From NCBI GenBank assembly GCA_905221605.1, contig CAJNDS010002647.1, positions 189,001-253,000 of the forward strand: a stretch of 64,000 nucleotides of DNA, given 5' to 3'. Made by a program: the position numbers and the translations under genes. The DNA is from Symbiodinium natans (lineage: Eukaryota; Sar; Dinophyceae; Suessiales; Symbiodiniaceae). Below the pieces are notes generated by a model. It searched no databases. It was given only the letters and a program-made list of their open reading frames with translations, and had not been told where the DNA came from. Positions 34,090 through 45,276 of the stretch are shown here, piece after piece. Position 1 is the first letter of the stretch. Every line of letters starts with the position of its first letter.

Positions 34090-35288
34090 TCACTTCTTGC
34101 CTTTCTTCTTGCCGCCCTCCTTCTCCTTGGCTTGGGAAAGCTTCTCTGCGAGAACCTGTCAGGTTCAAGGTTTCCTCCGCAACATTCAAAACAAGGCCAA
34201 GACACTCTGAAGACTCAAAGCGGACCTGCTTCACGCACTTCTGCTCTTCGATCAGGAAGGCCCGCACGATGCGTTCGCGGACGCAGTGCCTAGCCAGTCC
34301 GCTCCGGTTACTGCAGGATACTAGCGCGAGAAACTTTGAAATAGATTCAAGCTGATTCAAGACAAGACTCGCACAGCGAGATCCTCCATAAGCTCGGTTG
34401 ACGCGCTTCTCACGCTTCTTCAAGCGGGAATACCTGGTGTTCAGCTTGCTTCCGCCCTGTGACTGAGAGCATTGCAGTAGTTGCAGTCCCCTTGGGGCAC
34501 TCGATGGGGCGCAATCGAGGAAGTCCGATCAGTGCCTTGCCACCTCAGATGCCCATGGAGATTGGGATTCGAAATAGGGGCATCCAGACAAGCTCAGCAG
34601 CTTCACACGAGGCAGTTTTCATCGGTGAAACGGCAAAGCAGAAATTAGCTGCGCGGCAGTCGCCACAGTGAGGGCCCTTGGCCTTTTTCCTCGGCTTCTT
34701 GGGGAAGGTGGGGAACGCCAAGCAGTGCCAGGTCAGCTCAGCGTTGCTAGGGCACGCAAATCAGCGGCAGCGGCAGCACATCGTAGCCGCAGCTAGTAGC
34801 AGCCAGTGGTTTCCCAATATCAGCTATGCAGTTAGCGCGCAGCTGTCGTGCACTTGTGATGGCCCAGCTTCTTGATGGCCTGGTAGACGGCTCGGCCCCC
34901 CGGTGTCTTCACAACTCTCCTCAGGGTCACCATGACATGAACACTACGATACACTACGGTACACGTACTACATTACACTAGGTACAGGTCACTACATAAT
35001 CCTTCACGTCTTCTTGGTTCGGCCATCTCTCTTGGTGCCAACTTCCCTGAGTGGCCGGCTGTTTGTTTGACTTGGTATTGTAGCCTTGGCTCCAAGTTAC
35101 TTTCATTTGCCGAGACGAGTCTGTGCAACACAGCATTGGCCATCGCCGCGATGCCGCTAGGATTCCACAGGCCAGGATTGAAACTAAGAAGTTTTTGAAA
35201 GTAGACAGGGGTGCCTGTTGCAAATAGCACTTTCACCACTCCAGGCCAGGCAACGGCACTGCCGGCGATAGGTGAGGCGAAAGGCCAT
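34090..35288 (-). CDS. RPL34: 60S ribosomal protein eL34 (RPL34), complete, 8 exons
   Basis: Component of the large cytosolic ribosomal subunit. Exons 35288-35260, 35089-35060, 34919-34880, 34697-34655, 34543-34501, 34433-34371, 34289-34226 and 34155-34090 sum to 378 nt, exactly 126 codons with stop (125 aa; family about 115-125). The protein opens MAFRLTYRRHQGYNTKSNK. It continues QRVVKTPGGRAVYQ, a basic linker, the first zinc pair CGDC, RLRPIEYSRLKKREKRVNRA, YGGSRCAHCVRERIVRAFLI with the second Cys pair, EEQKCVKQ and a lysine-rich tail ending KKKGKK. All core motifs of eL34 are present, including four zinc-type cysteines. The start codon has a good context (gccaccatgg). Introns of 170, 29 059-type length class (35059-34920, 140 bp), 182, 111, 67, 81 and 70 bp start GT, GC, GC, GC, GT, GA and GT; all end AG. 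The exon 3/4 junction is the least certain. Confidence 0.96.
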
Positions 35289-35289
35289 G

Positions 35290-36790
35290 GTGGCAGGACG
35301 GCGAGCCCCAGTGTGTCCGAGCCAAAGCTACCGGAGTGTTCTATGTTCCACGAGACACACCGTGTTCGAACAATGCTTCACAGGCATGCGCAGAGCTATG
35401 TATCATCCAATGTCATGTTTCGAATATCGATATTCATGTGAACCTGATTACTAGTATGCTTTTGTGAGTGCAAGGGTGTGAGAAAGAGAGTGTGTCTGTG
35501 TGTGTGAGAGAGATGAGAGTGTGGGTGCAAGTGCCCGTGTGCGCGTGTCGGCGTGTGCGCTTGCGCGTGTGCGCTTGCTGTGCATGTGTGCATGCGTGTG
35601 CGTGCATGCATGCGCGTGCGCATTTTCATGGCCAGACCTGCTGCTCGTAAGTCTCAATGCTCAAGCTGAGATTATATATTTGTCTGGCGTTGGTCGTGCA
35701 AAGCTGCTTTGCATCACGCTATTGCAAACAAGTTGCAGGTGTAGACTACCACATCCAAGTCAGAGTCAGGCGTATCAATTCGCAGCGCGGTGCTGCCAAT
35801 AAGCGCCAGCCTTTCTGTGCACATGGCATCAGCACGCAGGCAACGTGGCAGCATGCACGAGGAGGCAGTTTTGCGCTTGTTTCCTTGCGGCTGGCTTTCA
35901 CAGCTCGTGGACTGTCACACATCATCCTACTGACTCAACATCGAAGCAAGCTCAAGGGATTCGGCCACAGTGACTAACCCATCCCTTCCTTAGACCTGCA
36001 CCACAGATGCGTATGCATGGTGTGAAGCCTCTGGAAGTGGTTCCCAAGCGCCACTTGCGAAGCTCCTTGGAGGTTGACATGTCACGGCATGCTCCAGCAC
36101 GCGCGGCACGGCAACGCTGAGCACAAAGTGTCAATATGTTAATGTTTCCGCACCCCCGCCGCAAGGCTACAGTCACATCATGATATGGTCAAAACGCGCT
36201 CCCAAAACCAACAGTGTCGTCTCGACTTCATGTCAATGTGGGCTTCACAGGTCAACCAGGCTGCTGTGAACTACATCAAAGAGCTTCGCTCTGGCAGGAT
36301 AGCGCGCGATGGCCGCACTTCGAATGAAGTCCACGATGCCTGCATGGTTAATTCTTAACCGGACATGACTTGTGCATTTATTGGTCAGCAAAGGAGAACA
36401 AGAGCATGCTAGAATCTGTATCAAAAAGGTCGAAGTGAGAATTTCTCAGCCCCTTTACGCTCATCGCATGGCAAGATTTGCCAAGTTCTTTTTCTGGGCA
36501 ACATTTCTTTAGATTCGAATTCCCCTTTTGGCCTGTGATACTCGATTCCGCAGAGCGCGCTCGGGGCATCGGGCCCGGGCTGCCTCCGGAGCTTCGCAGC
36601 TAAAGCGGCCCAAGCGTGCATTTGCGATAGCAGTTTTGTCTGGGTGACTCGAGGCTCGAACCTCCCGAGTCACTGCAGGTGGTAGAGGTCTCCTCCTTCC
36701 ACAGGTGTATTTGGCGCTGGCTTGTTCCATAATGCCCTCTTGTGTGCAAGACTTTGAACTTTGGCTCGCGATGATCTAATTGCTCTTCCG
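35290..36790. other. Upstream region of eL34, no firm gene
   Basis: Contains the alternating GT/GC-rich tract at 35461-35630. Minus-strand frames at 35952-36176 and 36378-36620 are weakly protein-like. The promoter of eL34 should lie here, but no TATA-like or other element can be pointed to. Confidence 0.35.
35461..35630. repeat. Alternating purine-pyrimidine tract (GT/GC rich)
   Basis: Mixed gtgtgt, gtgcgc and gcatgc runs over about 170 bases, the composition associated with Z-DNA. It starts about 170 bp upstream of the eL34 start codon, on the promoter side. Confidence 0.75.
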
Positions 36791-36792
36791 GC

Positions 36793-37190
36793 TCAGCACA
36801 GCGTGACAGCATGGACATGGCAACGACATGCTACATCAGCTTCTGCTACAACGTTGAAGCACCGAGCCTTCTCATCGGGACAAGAGGTTCCTGGATAAAA
36901 AACATCGTAGACGGCTCCGTCAGGTCCAATCAAAGTCTCGTCCCCGTCTGTCCTGACCAAAGCACCATGTTTGCACGAGATGCCCCCAGAAACATGAAAC
37001 CACTTTGCTGCCTTACGGATCTTTGATGATCTTTGCCTGGACTTCAGTCGTCTGTACAAAGTTGTGCAATCGAGCCGTTCTCAGCTAGCTGGTCCCCCCA
37101 CGGGCCACACCGTGTCTGGAGTCTGGGCCAAGAATCGGGCTCTGCTCCCAATCATCTGGCTTCTCGAAGTTCTCGCCTCATAGCTCGGTC
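36793..37190 (-). CDS. Unidentified candidate exons
   Basis: About 37160-37090 reads ENFEKPDDWEQSPILGPDS. About 37000-36800 reads GALVRTDGDETLIGPDGAVY followed by a cysteine-bearing part (DVFYPGTSCPDEKARCFNVV). Both have coding character on the minus strand, but no family is recognised. Confidence 0.35.
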
Positions 37191-37729
37191 AGCAAAAACA
37201 AGGACTAGCTCGGACTGACTTGACCAACATCGTTTGTGAAGAGCCTGTCCAGGACCAGTCATCCGGCTGACACCTGGGCTGCGTGGTGGTCTTGCTTCCA
37301 ACATCCTTCAACCCAAATAGCGACAAGACGGGCTGCTACTCCTTGCCGTGTGGAGTACCGACACTCCACAACCCTTGAGGTCTTCAGATGAGTGTCGGCA
37401 CTTGCCGGCTTGCCTCTGCAGCCTACAGCACAGGGTTGCGGAAGGCTTGAGGGGGTTGAAGCAGTCCCAAAGGTGCGTTTGTTCTTGTTTTGTTGTCACC
37501 GCCTGAAGTTGACCGAGAAGTAACCCGATCACTTTCCGTCCATGACATGACTCACCTTAGGCTTCAAAGAGGCATTGCGCCAGCGAGCCACCGACACTCA
37601 AGAACGTTGGCTGGCTGCCTATTCAGCTCTTGATGCTGGCTGCGTGGCATTGTTCCAACGCACAATTGCACTCGAGGCCAGCCTGAACAAGGGCCGGGCT
37701 CAAACACGCGATGCACACGCTGGACTCAA

Positions 37730-38520
37730 GGGACCAAGTCCTGCGGCACGATGATCTGCATGTCGAGCCGAGATGTCGCCGAGTAAGAAAGCCAAGTGCA
37801 CCGAGGCTTGGTGGGCTCAGAACTGTGGACAAAGCCTCTTCTGAAGGTGTCTCGTCGTCTGGCTTTTACCGAAGTCTGGTGATAGATGGGGCCTTCTTTG
37901 GTTGGGTGGAGCTTCTGCCATCGAATCTTTGCTGTGGATTTCAGCATTGAGGCTTTGTCCATGAGTTCTTCTGAACGCTGCGTCTCTCTTCCAGGTTTGG
38001 TCCAAAATGACTTCGCAAAGCAACTTCCGCCTGGTGGGCAAACGCCGGGGGATTCGGTGATATGTGGCGACGAAGAGAATGAAACTCGCTTCTTGACTTT
38101 TTTGTCCCACCCGCTCCACACTCCAAGGAAGCAGCATGAGGTTCAACGGTTAAAGCGTTGGCAGCGAAGCCACCTACAAGAAGCGGAGCGGAGGAGCCTG
38201 TGTCTTCGACAACATGCCCGCCATCCCCTTCGTCGTCACTCTTTACGAGTACTCAAGATGATGTTAACCCCCTGTCGGCTTTGGACGGGTTCAGGTCGTG
38301 TAAGATGTCTCCGCACGACTAATCCAGTCCTGTGGGGCTGGTCCTTAGTGTATTCCGACAGGTCAACAGCAACAACCCTAGCAATCCTTAGTACGTAGGA
38401 GTATCCTTGGGCAAGCAAAATTCTCAACTTGGAAACCGGACACCACACTTTCATGCGAGAACCCTGAACTGGCAACAGATCGAACTCTATATTCTGCACG
38501 ATACAGCCATCTCGCATCCG
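37730..38520 (-). CDS. Unidentified candidate exons
   Basis: Two minus-strand stretches: about 38515-38300 (contains GCIVQNIEFDLLPVQGSRMK and QGYSYVLRIARVVAVDLSEY) and about 38110-37860 (KKVKKRVSFSSSPHITESPG, then EELMDKASMLKSTAKIRWQK). The plus strand at about 38150-38260 also has a plausible short frame. The assignment is uncertain. Confidence 0.3.
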
Positions 38521-38529
38521 CGGCTCTCA

Positions 38530-39840
38530 GCAGCTTGCAAAAGGCGCTGCCGCAGCGATTCGATGTATTTTGCCTGCAAGGATCCATCCTTGAGGGCTCA
38601 CTGCGTTCTACGATGCTTTACGGATTCTACGGGGCAAGGCAGGCTTTGTCACTGCGCCTCCTCAGCAGGTCCACCACAGCGGTGCGAGATGGGCACCTCC
38701 TCATGGGGCAGTCCATGTCCGCTTGGAGTGACTTCGTGAGTTTTCAGGTTCGACGCCTATAGTCGAAACGCATCCACAGCCCAGGCAACTTGAATCGGCG
38801 CCTTGAAGATTTGCAAGGTCCATTTCCTCAATTGGCATTCCAGGCTGGGGCAACTGACTTCGTCTTGGTCAAATCGCCAGCTGCTGTGATCCGAGCTGCC
38901 CAACGCGGCCTGCAACGGCAGCACCGCCGTGCCAGGAAGCCGGATCCGGCATGAAACGGTCGCCCTCCGTGCGCAACGTGAAGAAGCCTCGGAGTGAGAC
39001 CGAGCGTGCATCTGCGGCACCGGATATGTCCGATAACCAAGGAGCAGAGGGCTGCTCCTCGCTGCGGCGCCACCCTGCTCTGCTCTTGGGGTGGGGAAGG
39101 CGACTTTTTCTGGGTCGTGTTTTTTGGGGGGGCAATGTGTTCTAAGAGTATGTCTAAGGCTCTGCGGTCCCGCCTCAGCCCGGCAAGGCTTCCACTCGCT
39201 CGCCGCACCAGCTCAGCAGCCTCCCAAAAGCTCATCGGATCGGACTGTGGATGTTACCGCGCTCTTCGTTCATTGCTTCTGTTTTTGAGAAACATCACTT
39301 GCCGTTCTGGGAACCTCCTCGCCCAGTGTCTCTGCAACACCAGAATGGCTGGTGTGCGTGTGGCCTGCACCTGCCAGACATGTCAGTGACATGTCGAAAC
39401 ATGTTGGACAGGTGTGCTGACACCCTGGTCTGGTGAAAAGCAGCGTGGCCTCTGCCTAGGTCACACACACACACACACACACGGATTCGGAAACCATGAT
39501 CACACGATTTGAAGACTGAGCTTTAGAACGGTGATAGACTTGAGACCCAATTCACCCCAATTCGGACGCGATGATGCCCTGACCCGGATGCTGGGCGGAG
39601 TACGTGCGGAATCACGGTAGTACATCGGGAGCCGGTTTCTGTAGCTGCTTCAACATGAAACATGGCAACGCGCTCCTGCCAACACTTCCCCCAAACCCAG
39701 GCAGCGCGCCACTTCCTCGCAGGCCACGAGTGTGCTTTGAATGGCGCGGGTTGGCAGCAACAAGCTCCGCGAAAAAATGCGTATGGTCAAGTCTTAGGGC
39801 CCCTAAGGGGCCAGACATCTCTTCAAAACATCTCCACTGC
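38530..39840. other. Stretch without a firm gene
   Basis: Competing protein-like frames occur on both strands (plus 38951-39100; minus 39235-39120), and neither has family support. A CA repeat lies at 39462-39482. Further exons of the oxygenase gene upstream may lie here but were not recognised. Confidence 0.3.
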
Positions 39841-39846
39841 TCTGGC

Positions 39847-40131
39847 CTCATTGTCTTCCTCACACGCACATGGCGCCGCACAAGGAAAAACAGTTCGGCC
39901 ACCTTTCTCCACCTTGAGTTGCACGGCACAGGAGTCACTGATTCATCAGTGTGCAGGCTTAGCTTCTACTGCTTCTCCGACTTGATCAAGCCTGCGCTGC
40001 AACTTCCTGCCTCGTTCAAGTAGAGAATGACGGAACAGGCACAGTGGGGAAAGCCACCATTCACGTCCAAATGCAAGCCGATGCTCAGGTCATCCCCTGG
40101 AGTTTCAGACTGACACGCACGACTTGCAAAC
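39847..40131 (-). CDS. Prolyl 4-hydroxylase-like 2-oxoglutarate/Fe(II) oxygenase (two exons)
   Basis: Exon 40131-40011 reads ...GDDLSIGLHLDVNGG and CSVILYLNE; exon 39912-39847 continues VEKGGRTVFPCA. Joined across a 98-bp GC-AG intron (40010-39913) they give the core of the oxygenase fold: the HxD iron motif (HLD), the SVILYLN strand and the EGGxTxFP-type strand, here written EKGGRTVFP. The C-terminal iron histidine and the 2-oxoglutarate-binding basic residue were not found and should lie in exons below 39847. The N-terminal part should lie above 40131, where frames at 40213-40480 and 40594-40690 are possible exons. Substrate unknown: such enzymes hydroxylate prolines in secreted or signalling proteins. 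Confidence 0.7.
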
Positions 40132-40140
40132 CTCAGTGCT

Positions 40141-40210
40141 GACATACTCTGACATACTCTGACATACTCTGACATACTCTGACATACTCTGACATACTCT
40201 GACATACTCT
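40141..40210. repeat. 10-bp tandem repeat, 7 exact copies
   Basis: Seven perfect copies of gacatactct. The array ends 10 bases before the acceptor of the oxygenase exon at 40131, so it lies in the upstream intron next to the splice site. Confidence 0.98.
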
Positions 40211-40559
40211 GACTATTCCGGAGTTCGGGGGAACCTGCCTTGTGCATGTACATCTGTTCCGGAGGGTGCAGGGAGATCAAATTTGAGGAATGGATTGATC
40301 TCCTTGGCAACACAGATCACTGCACACCCTGCGCTGCATCTTGACCCCAACGACGCCCCAGTTGCTTTCCCAAACAAACTGTTCATGATGGCCTCGGAGC
40401 GTGCTGAACACCGAAGCCGTTGATCCAAGACGCCGGCTCATGGATCGGGATGCCGGTGAGGTTTGCAACCTAGTCAATGCTGTTCACACAGCTGCAGGAT
40501 CGCAAGTAGTAGTTTGTCTGGGAACACGCACTTCCCCACTAGCAATGCTGCCAAATTGG

Positions 40560-40580
40560 AAAAAAAAAAAAAAAAAAAAA
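40560..40580. repeat. Poly-A run of 21 bases
   Basis: Homopolymer of A on the plus strand. It could be a retroposed tail, but no gene copy was recognised next to it. Confidence 0.85.
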
Positions 40581-41073
40581 CATGCTGCCCGCATCATGAT
40601 TGACCGATTGAACGACCCAAGGTACTGACAGGAGTAGGCATATGGTTGTTGGATGATTCCACTGTGCACGATTGCATCCTTTTCGGCCACTGAAAGGGGG
40701 TTATCAGTGGTCCCCCCGACAACGAAGAGAAAGTCCCGACAGTGGCCACGAGGGAACTACCGCTCGTCAAGCAAGGAACTTCCGAGCACACTCGTAAAGC
40801 CGTAAAGCCACAAGGGCAACTCTGAGTTGCAACAATTTCAAGACTGCAACATGGAAGTGCCTTCAGCACTCCCTGCTGAAAAGGAGTATGCTGGTTCCCA
40901 CACCTCACTCACCCACTCACTCACTCCCTCACTCACACACTGGCTCCGCGTTCACGTGCATAATCGGCCACCACGTCACGCGCTGTTGCATCTCTGACAT
41001 TAGCTCGTGGTCCTCGCCAGAAAGCTGGCTCACCTGAGGAGGCAACTGGACGCGATGCTAGGGGTGTCACTTT

Positions 41074-41630
41074 TCATGCATCACTTGGGAAGGATTTGGG
41101 GCACACCTTCGAAACTCTTACTTTCCAACATGCCCATGAAAATCTCCGGACGATCAGCCATCTTGGAATGGTCCTATTTGATCCTTCTTGAGTCGTGGAA
41201 ACCAGGGTGAAGATTGTGTTTAAGATTTGTTTTCGTTCAGCCCTTGTTTTGGGGTCTGAGTTCTCTAGATTTACTAGGAGCAAAGCAAGCTTGAAAGGCA
41301 AGCCTTCGACAATCACCCCAGCAACGTCGTCACATCATGCTAGTGGTGTGGCGCTCTCACCTTCCGAGACCGATCTTAAGCTATCTCGAAAGCCTCTTGC
41401 AGCCACGCATGTAGATTAGCTGATGTGCGCGATGTTCACTCACCGTTTGTAGGTGCCTCTAGGGAGGCGGTGGCGACGCCGCGGATGCCCTCCCCAGAGG
41501 CCTCGCCCGTGCGCTGCATCTCCTGTGCATTGAAAGCTTCAACCGGAGCACCCTGGCTTTCCATTCGTGCGATCTCTGCGGGAATTTGCGTACCATGTTT
41601 TGATATGTTTTGCACATTTTGCTGTCCCAT
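41074..41630 (-). CDS. Unidentified candidate exons
   Basis: About 41310-41190 on the minus strand reads FKLALLLVNLENSDPKTRAE followed by RKQILNTIFTL. About 41528-41447 starts after a CAG and reads EMQRTGEASGEGIRGVATAS LEAP up to a GT donor. Third codon positions are GC-rich in the second block, as in the named genes. No family was recognised. Confidence 0.4.
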
Positions 41631-42119
41631 GTGCTGCCAATCTGAGCCAGGGCATCACAGACAAGATCATTCAGAGCTAGTTAGTAGAGTGGATGCCCTT
41701 CTCGGCACTCCCGACCTGTGCGTCCTCGTTGTGACGCCTCGGTGTCACAAGTACCGTTATGGCATGTTGTGCTTGACCGGGGCTATGGGCTTCTTCCTTC
41801 CCCTTCCCTCTCTATCTATTTCTTTAATGGGGATTGGGGGCCGAGAACCCCGCGCTTCCCTCTCTCTCGCTCTTTCTTAAGCCTTCTTGCGCTCGATACA
41901 TCTGCAAAAAGCTTCACTCCACCTGCAGGTTCGGAAGCCCAGTTCGATGAGCTTGGCACACTCCTTCGGGCTGTTCGCTTCAGGAAGTGTGGATGTCACA
42001 TACTGTCGATTCACGTCAACAAGCTCGTGACCACTTTGTCCCGCGTCTGAACTCTTCTTTCAAGTCAACTCCAAGGCAAAGGGATCCCAAAACAGTTACC
42101 AGTACCACGAGTTCGCCTC

Positions 42120-42385
42120 GGGATCTGGTCTCCCCCCTTCCCAACCCCTCAAAGGAACTTTCTGCACACCGCCACCCCCCCACCCTGCCCTGTGGGACCT
42201 GCCCAGATTGCCTCGCAAAAAGCACGACAAAGGTCAAAACGTTCTGGGACGACCTCCTGAACTCATGACGTGCGCGGTGATGCACATTGCTGCACCACAT
42301 GGCATTGGACTTGGCTTTCCTTCGCCTGCGATGCGCACGCGGCCAGCCCGGCTGCAGAGGCGGCGCGCAAGCGTTTACAATTACC
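42120..42385. repeat. Diverged dispersed repeat, copy 2
   Basis: Matches the copy at 25550-25820 in three ordered blocks. Its right part (cctcctgaactc ... ttggctttccttcgcctgcgatgc) also matches 48950-49010. Confidence 0.6.
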
Positions 42386-42764
42386 AAGCTGTCCTCCGCA
42401 CTGGCGAAATCAGGCACAAACACGGCCAAGGGTGACTCGCCTGGGCCAAAGACTGGAACTACTAAACTACTGCCCTGCCAAAGCAATAGCTCGCAAACTC
42501 AGCAAATGTACAGGTCAAACTCTACTGGTTTCGTTACACTTTTCTCAAGCCCCATGAAGAAACACAGGCGACTGCTGCAGGCCAAGGCTCTGCACAAGCA
42601 GGCCCCGCTTTTCTGGAGGCTAGGCAGAAGCAGAGAGACCTGAACAGCTTCACGCACCTTTGAGCGAGCCCAGAAAGCTGAATACTGGATGTGAGCGGCT
42701 AATTTTACAGCCAAAACATCCTCACAAGCATCTACCAAAGCAAGAGCCGGTGATTCTCTCTCTC

Positions 42765-42907
42765 CCTCCTCCTCCTCCTCCTCCTCCTCCTCCTCCTCCT
42801 CCTCCTCCTCCTCCTCCTCCTCCTCCTCCTCCTCCTCCTCCTCCTCCTCCTCCTCCTCCTCCTCCTCCTCCTCCTCCTCTTCTTCTTCTTCTTCTTCTTC
42901 TTCTTCT
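42765..42907. repeat. TCC trinucleotide array followed by TTC
   Basis: About 40 perfect tcc units, then about 7 ttc units, then a ct run to about 42935. The minus-strand frame across it encodes a glutamate run but has no recognisable protein around it. Confidence 0.97.
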
Positions 42908-43347
42908 GGCTCTCTCCCTCTCTCTCTCTCTCTCTCGTTTCCTTCTTTCTTTTTCTTGGGGCTTGGGGGTTGCCCAAATCCTCGCCGCGGCAACAAAACC
43001 ATGAAAGAGCATGAATCACAGTATGAACAAAGGCCTGCAGTGGCCGTGCAGGCTGTATGCCCTGCAGGCTTGACGCAGACTTGGCATTTGCGGTCCACAC
43101 ACCTCGCCACACCAAAAACGCACATTCTCAAGGCGGAACTCGAAACTGCTCGATTGCAACCTAGATGCGTCGGAAATCCTGCTCCCATGTTCCCCAGCCT
43201 CCGGACGATTGAGCACTTGCTTAGCTTTTAGGAGCTTGAAGTTGCTCGCTCTGGCTTGCTCTCGACACTCAGCGAATGGGGATCTGTTGTTTAGAGTCTA
43301 CTGTAGCCACCATTGATTCGCATGCAAGCCCAAGCATCAAAGCAAGC

Positions 43348-44293
43348 CTTGATCAGAGTAGAACAAGCGCTCGATGTCCTCTCGCTTGGGCTTGGCCTTC
43401 ACAGGCCCGCCTTTAAAATCTTTCAATCGGCGACGCGACGGCCTGGCACTCTTTGGCTCGAGCCTTCTCGGCCTCAACTAAAAGGTCTTCCAGCTGCTTC
43501 TTCAACTTGGTCTCATTTTCCTCAAGTGCAAGTGGGTCATGGCCAGTCTCTGAATGACCAGATTAGCAAAGGCCAAAGCTCCTGCGCCTGCCGACAGACA
43601 ACCTCCAGCCGCGCCTGTGCCAATCAGTGGCAAGGTTGTTCATCTGGACGCTCTAGCAACTCGAGCAGCTTGCCAGCAAAGCGGCGAGCACCGAGCGAAG
43701 ACTACATTCTGCATCTCCAGGTTTAGATTAGCGCCCCCCACCACCCCCTTGTCCAACAGCAGCATCATTGGTGGCCTCCATGGAGGGGTGCCTTGGGACT
43801 TGACCCCTGCGGGTTTGGCTGATGATTTGTGGAAGGGGAAGAGAATGCGCACGCGCGCTCTGTAAAGTCAAATCCGATCGACATTCTGCCAACATTTGGG
43901 GTGGGCCCATTGCTGCTGGGCCCAACGGGGACGAGCCCCCGGAGCAGCTGGATCCTTCCGAGCTCGCTTCTGATGTTGCGAAACAGCAGCTAACTCAATG
44001 GACAAATGGTCTTAGGCCGCGATTCGGAGGCTCTCAGTGACACTGGGCACGACGCATCCTCATCGGCCCGATTTTTCTTTCTTCTGAAGAAGTGCATCAC
44101 GAGGATGAGTGGCTCGGGCGAAGGGTCTTGAGAGTGGGCCATGGCCAGCCGTGGGCGACAGGCCCATTAGGTACAATTGTCCATCTCGGGCCCTCGTTCG
44201 AGGAATCCCCGCCTGGTGCATGCGCAGGCCCTCCAGGCTGCCGCGCATGGCAGCAAGACGCTGGCGCGCCGCAGCCACAGCAGCATCGCTCAT
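43348..44293 (-). CDS. Candidate gene with coiled-coil, unidentified
   Basis: A likely first exon is 44293-44213, from Met to an AG|GC donor: MSDAAVAAARQRLAAMRGSL, then EGLRMHQ (27 codons). Later blocks on the same strand are about 43690-43632 (FAGKLLELLERPDEQP), 43550-43443 (ENETKLKKQLEDLLVEAEKA, a clear heptad pattern, ending at AG|GC) and 43410-43348 (GGPVKAKPKREDIERLFYSD, ending at AG|GC). The exon ends repeat the GC-donor style of the named genes, which supports a real gene. No family was recognised. Overlapping plus-strand frames at 43554-43720 and 43870-44040 are competing possibilities. Confidence 0.5.
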
Positions 44294-45276
44294 GGGCAGG
44301 AGGCTTCTACCGAGGGCAAGAACAGAATACAAGGACCAAAGCGTTCGATTTGGAAGTCCGATTGTGTGATGCTGGGGATGGTTGCAAGCGGAGTGATCTG
44401 CGCCAGTCTGAGCCAGGTAGATCTGGTAGCAAGCAGTATCTGACCGCAGGGGTTTATCACGATTATCACGGCACAGTCTGGACTATGCCGGAGAATGCAC
44501 CAAACGCGACAGCAGAGCTGAGCTCAAGACCGCAGACTCCTGGGCAAGACAGACAGATAGACAGCGCTTTTCAGCGTAAAGGACGACGCACGTCACAGGC
44601 TGGCCACACAACGCACACCACATGCATGATCTGTTGCAGTCTCAGTACCTGCGCCTGTTTGCGTGTCCTGCAGGTCCCTTGCTCGTAAACGCAGGTGCGA
44701 CAAGAATCCGAGAGCTGCACCATGATAAGCTGGCTACTGGCAGCCACAGGCTGCAAATCTCATGCTAAGTGTCTCCGGGTTCTCAGGATGATGCTCGCAG
44801 TGCTCGTTCGCTCGGTGAGGGGTGCACGGTGCAATCTGACATGGGGAAGGGGGGGGTGCTCAAGTATAGGGCTCGGGCATGCATTTGATCCACCTGCATC
44901 GAAAGAGAAACAATGCCCGCAGGGCCCCAGCCATCCTTTGCAAAATTGGGAGGCAAACTGACGTAGATTGCCACTCTAGCACTCGCACAAGACAGGCAAG
45001 GAATCATCAGGTCCAGACTCACTAGACAACTACACCTAACGTAGAGACGAGATTTACATGCGTCCCATTCCTCCCGGAAGTGTTTTGCACGCATTCCTCA
45101 GAAAAATCGCCACTGATCTCTACTAACTGGGCGAACACAATCCAGGTCGAACATGCCTCTAATCCTGTCTGAGAAGACTCTCTACGCTTTTGCCATGCTG
45201 AAATGAACCCGCACTCGACCTGAGACTGAATCCAGTCGTCTGAGGCTCTTCAAAAGGTTGACAACTTCTGTGCTTG

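Noticed and set aside
37090-37160. Possible calreticulin/calnexin P-domain (KPDDW)
   Set aside because: Only one copy of the short motif; no repeated KPEDWD pattern and no flanking calreticulin sequence.
40141-40210. Regularly spaced repeats that might suggest a CRISPR array
   Set aside because: The units are directly adjacent 10-mers with no spacers, in an intron of a eukaryotic gene.
42499-43188. 229-codon minus-strand frame with a glutamate run
   Set aside because: The run is the translated TCC/TTC microsatellite. The flanks lack family features, though the part at 42640-42760 could be a weak exon.
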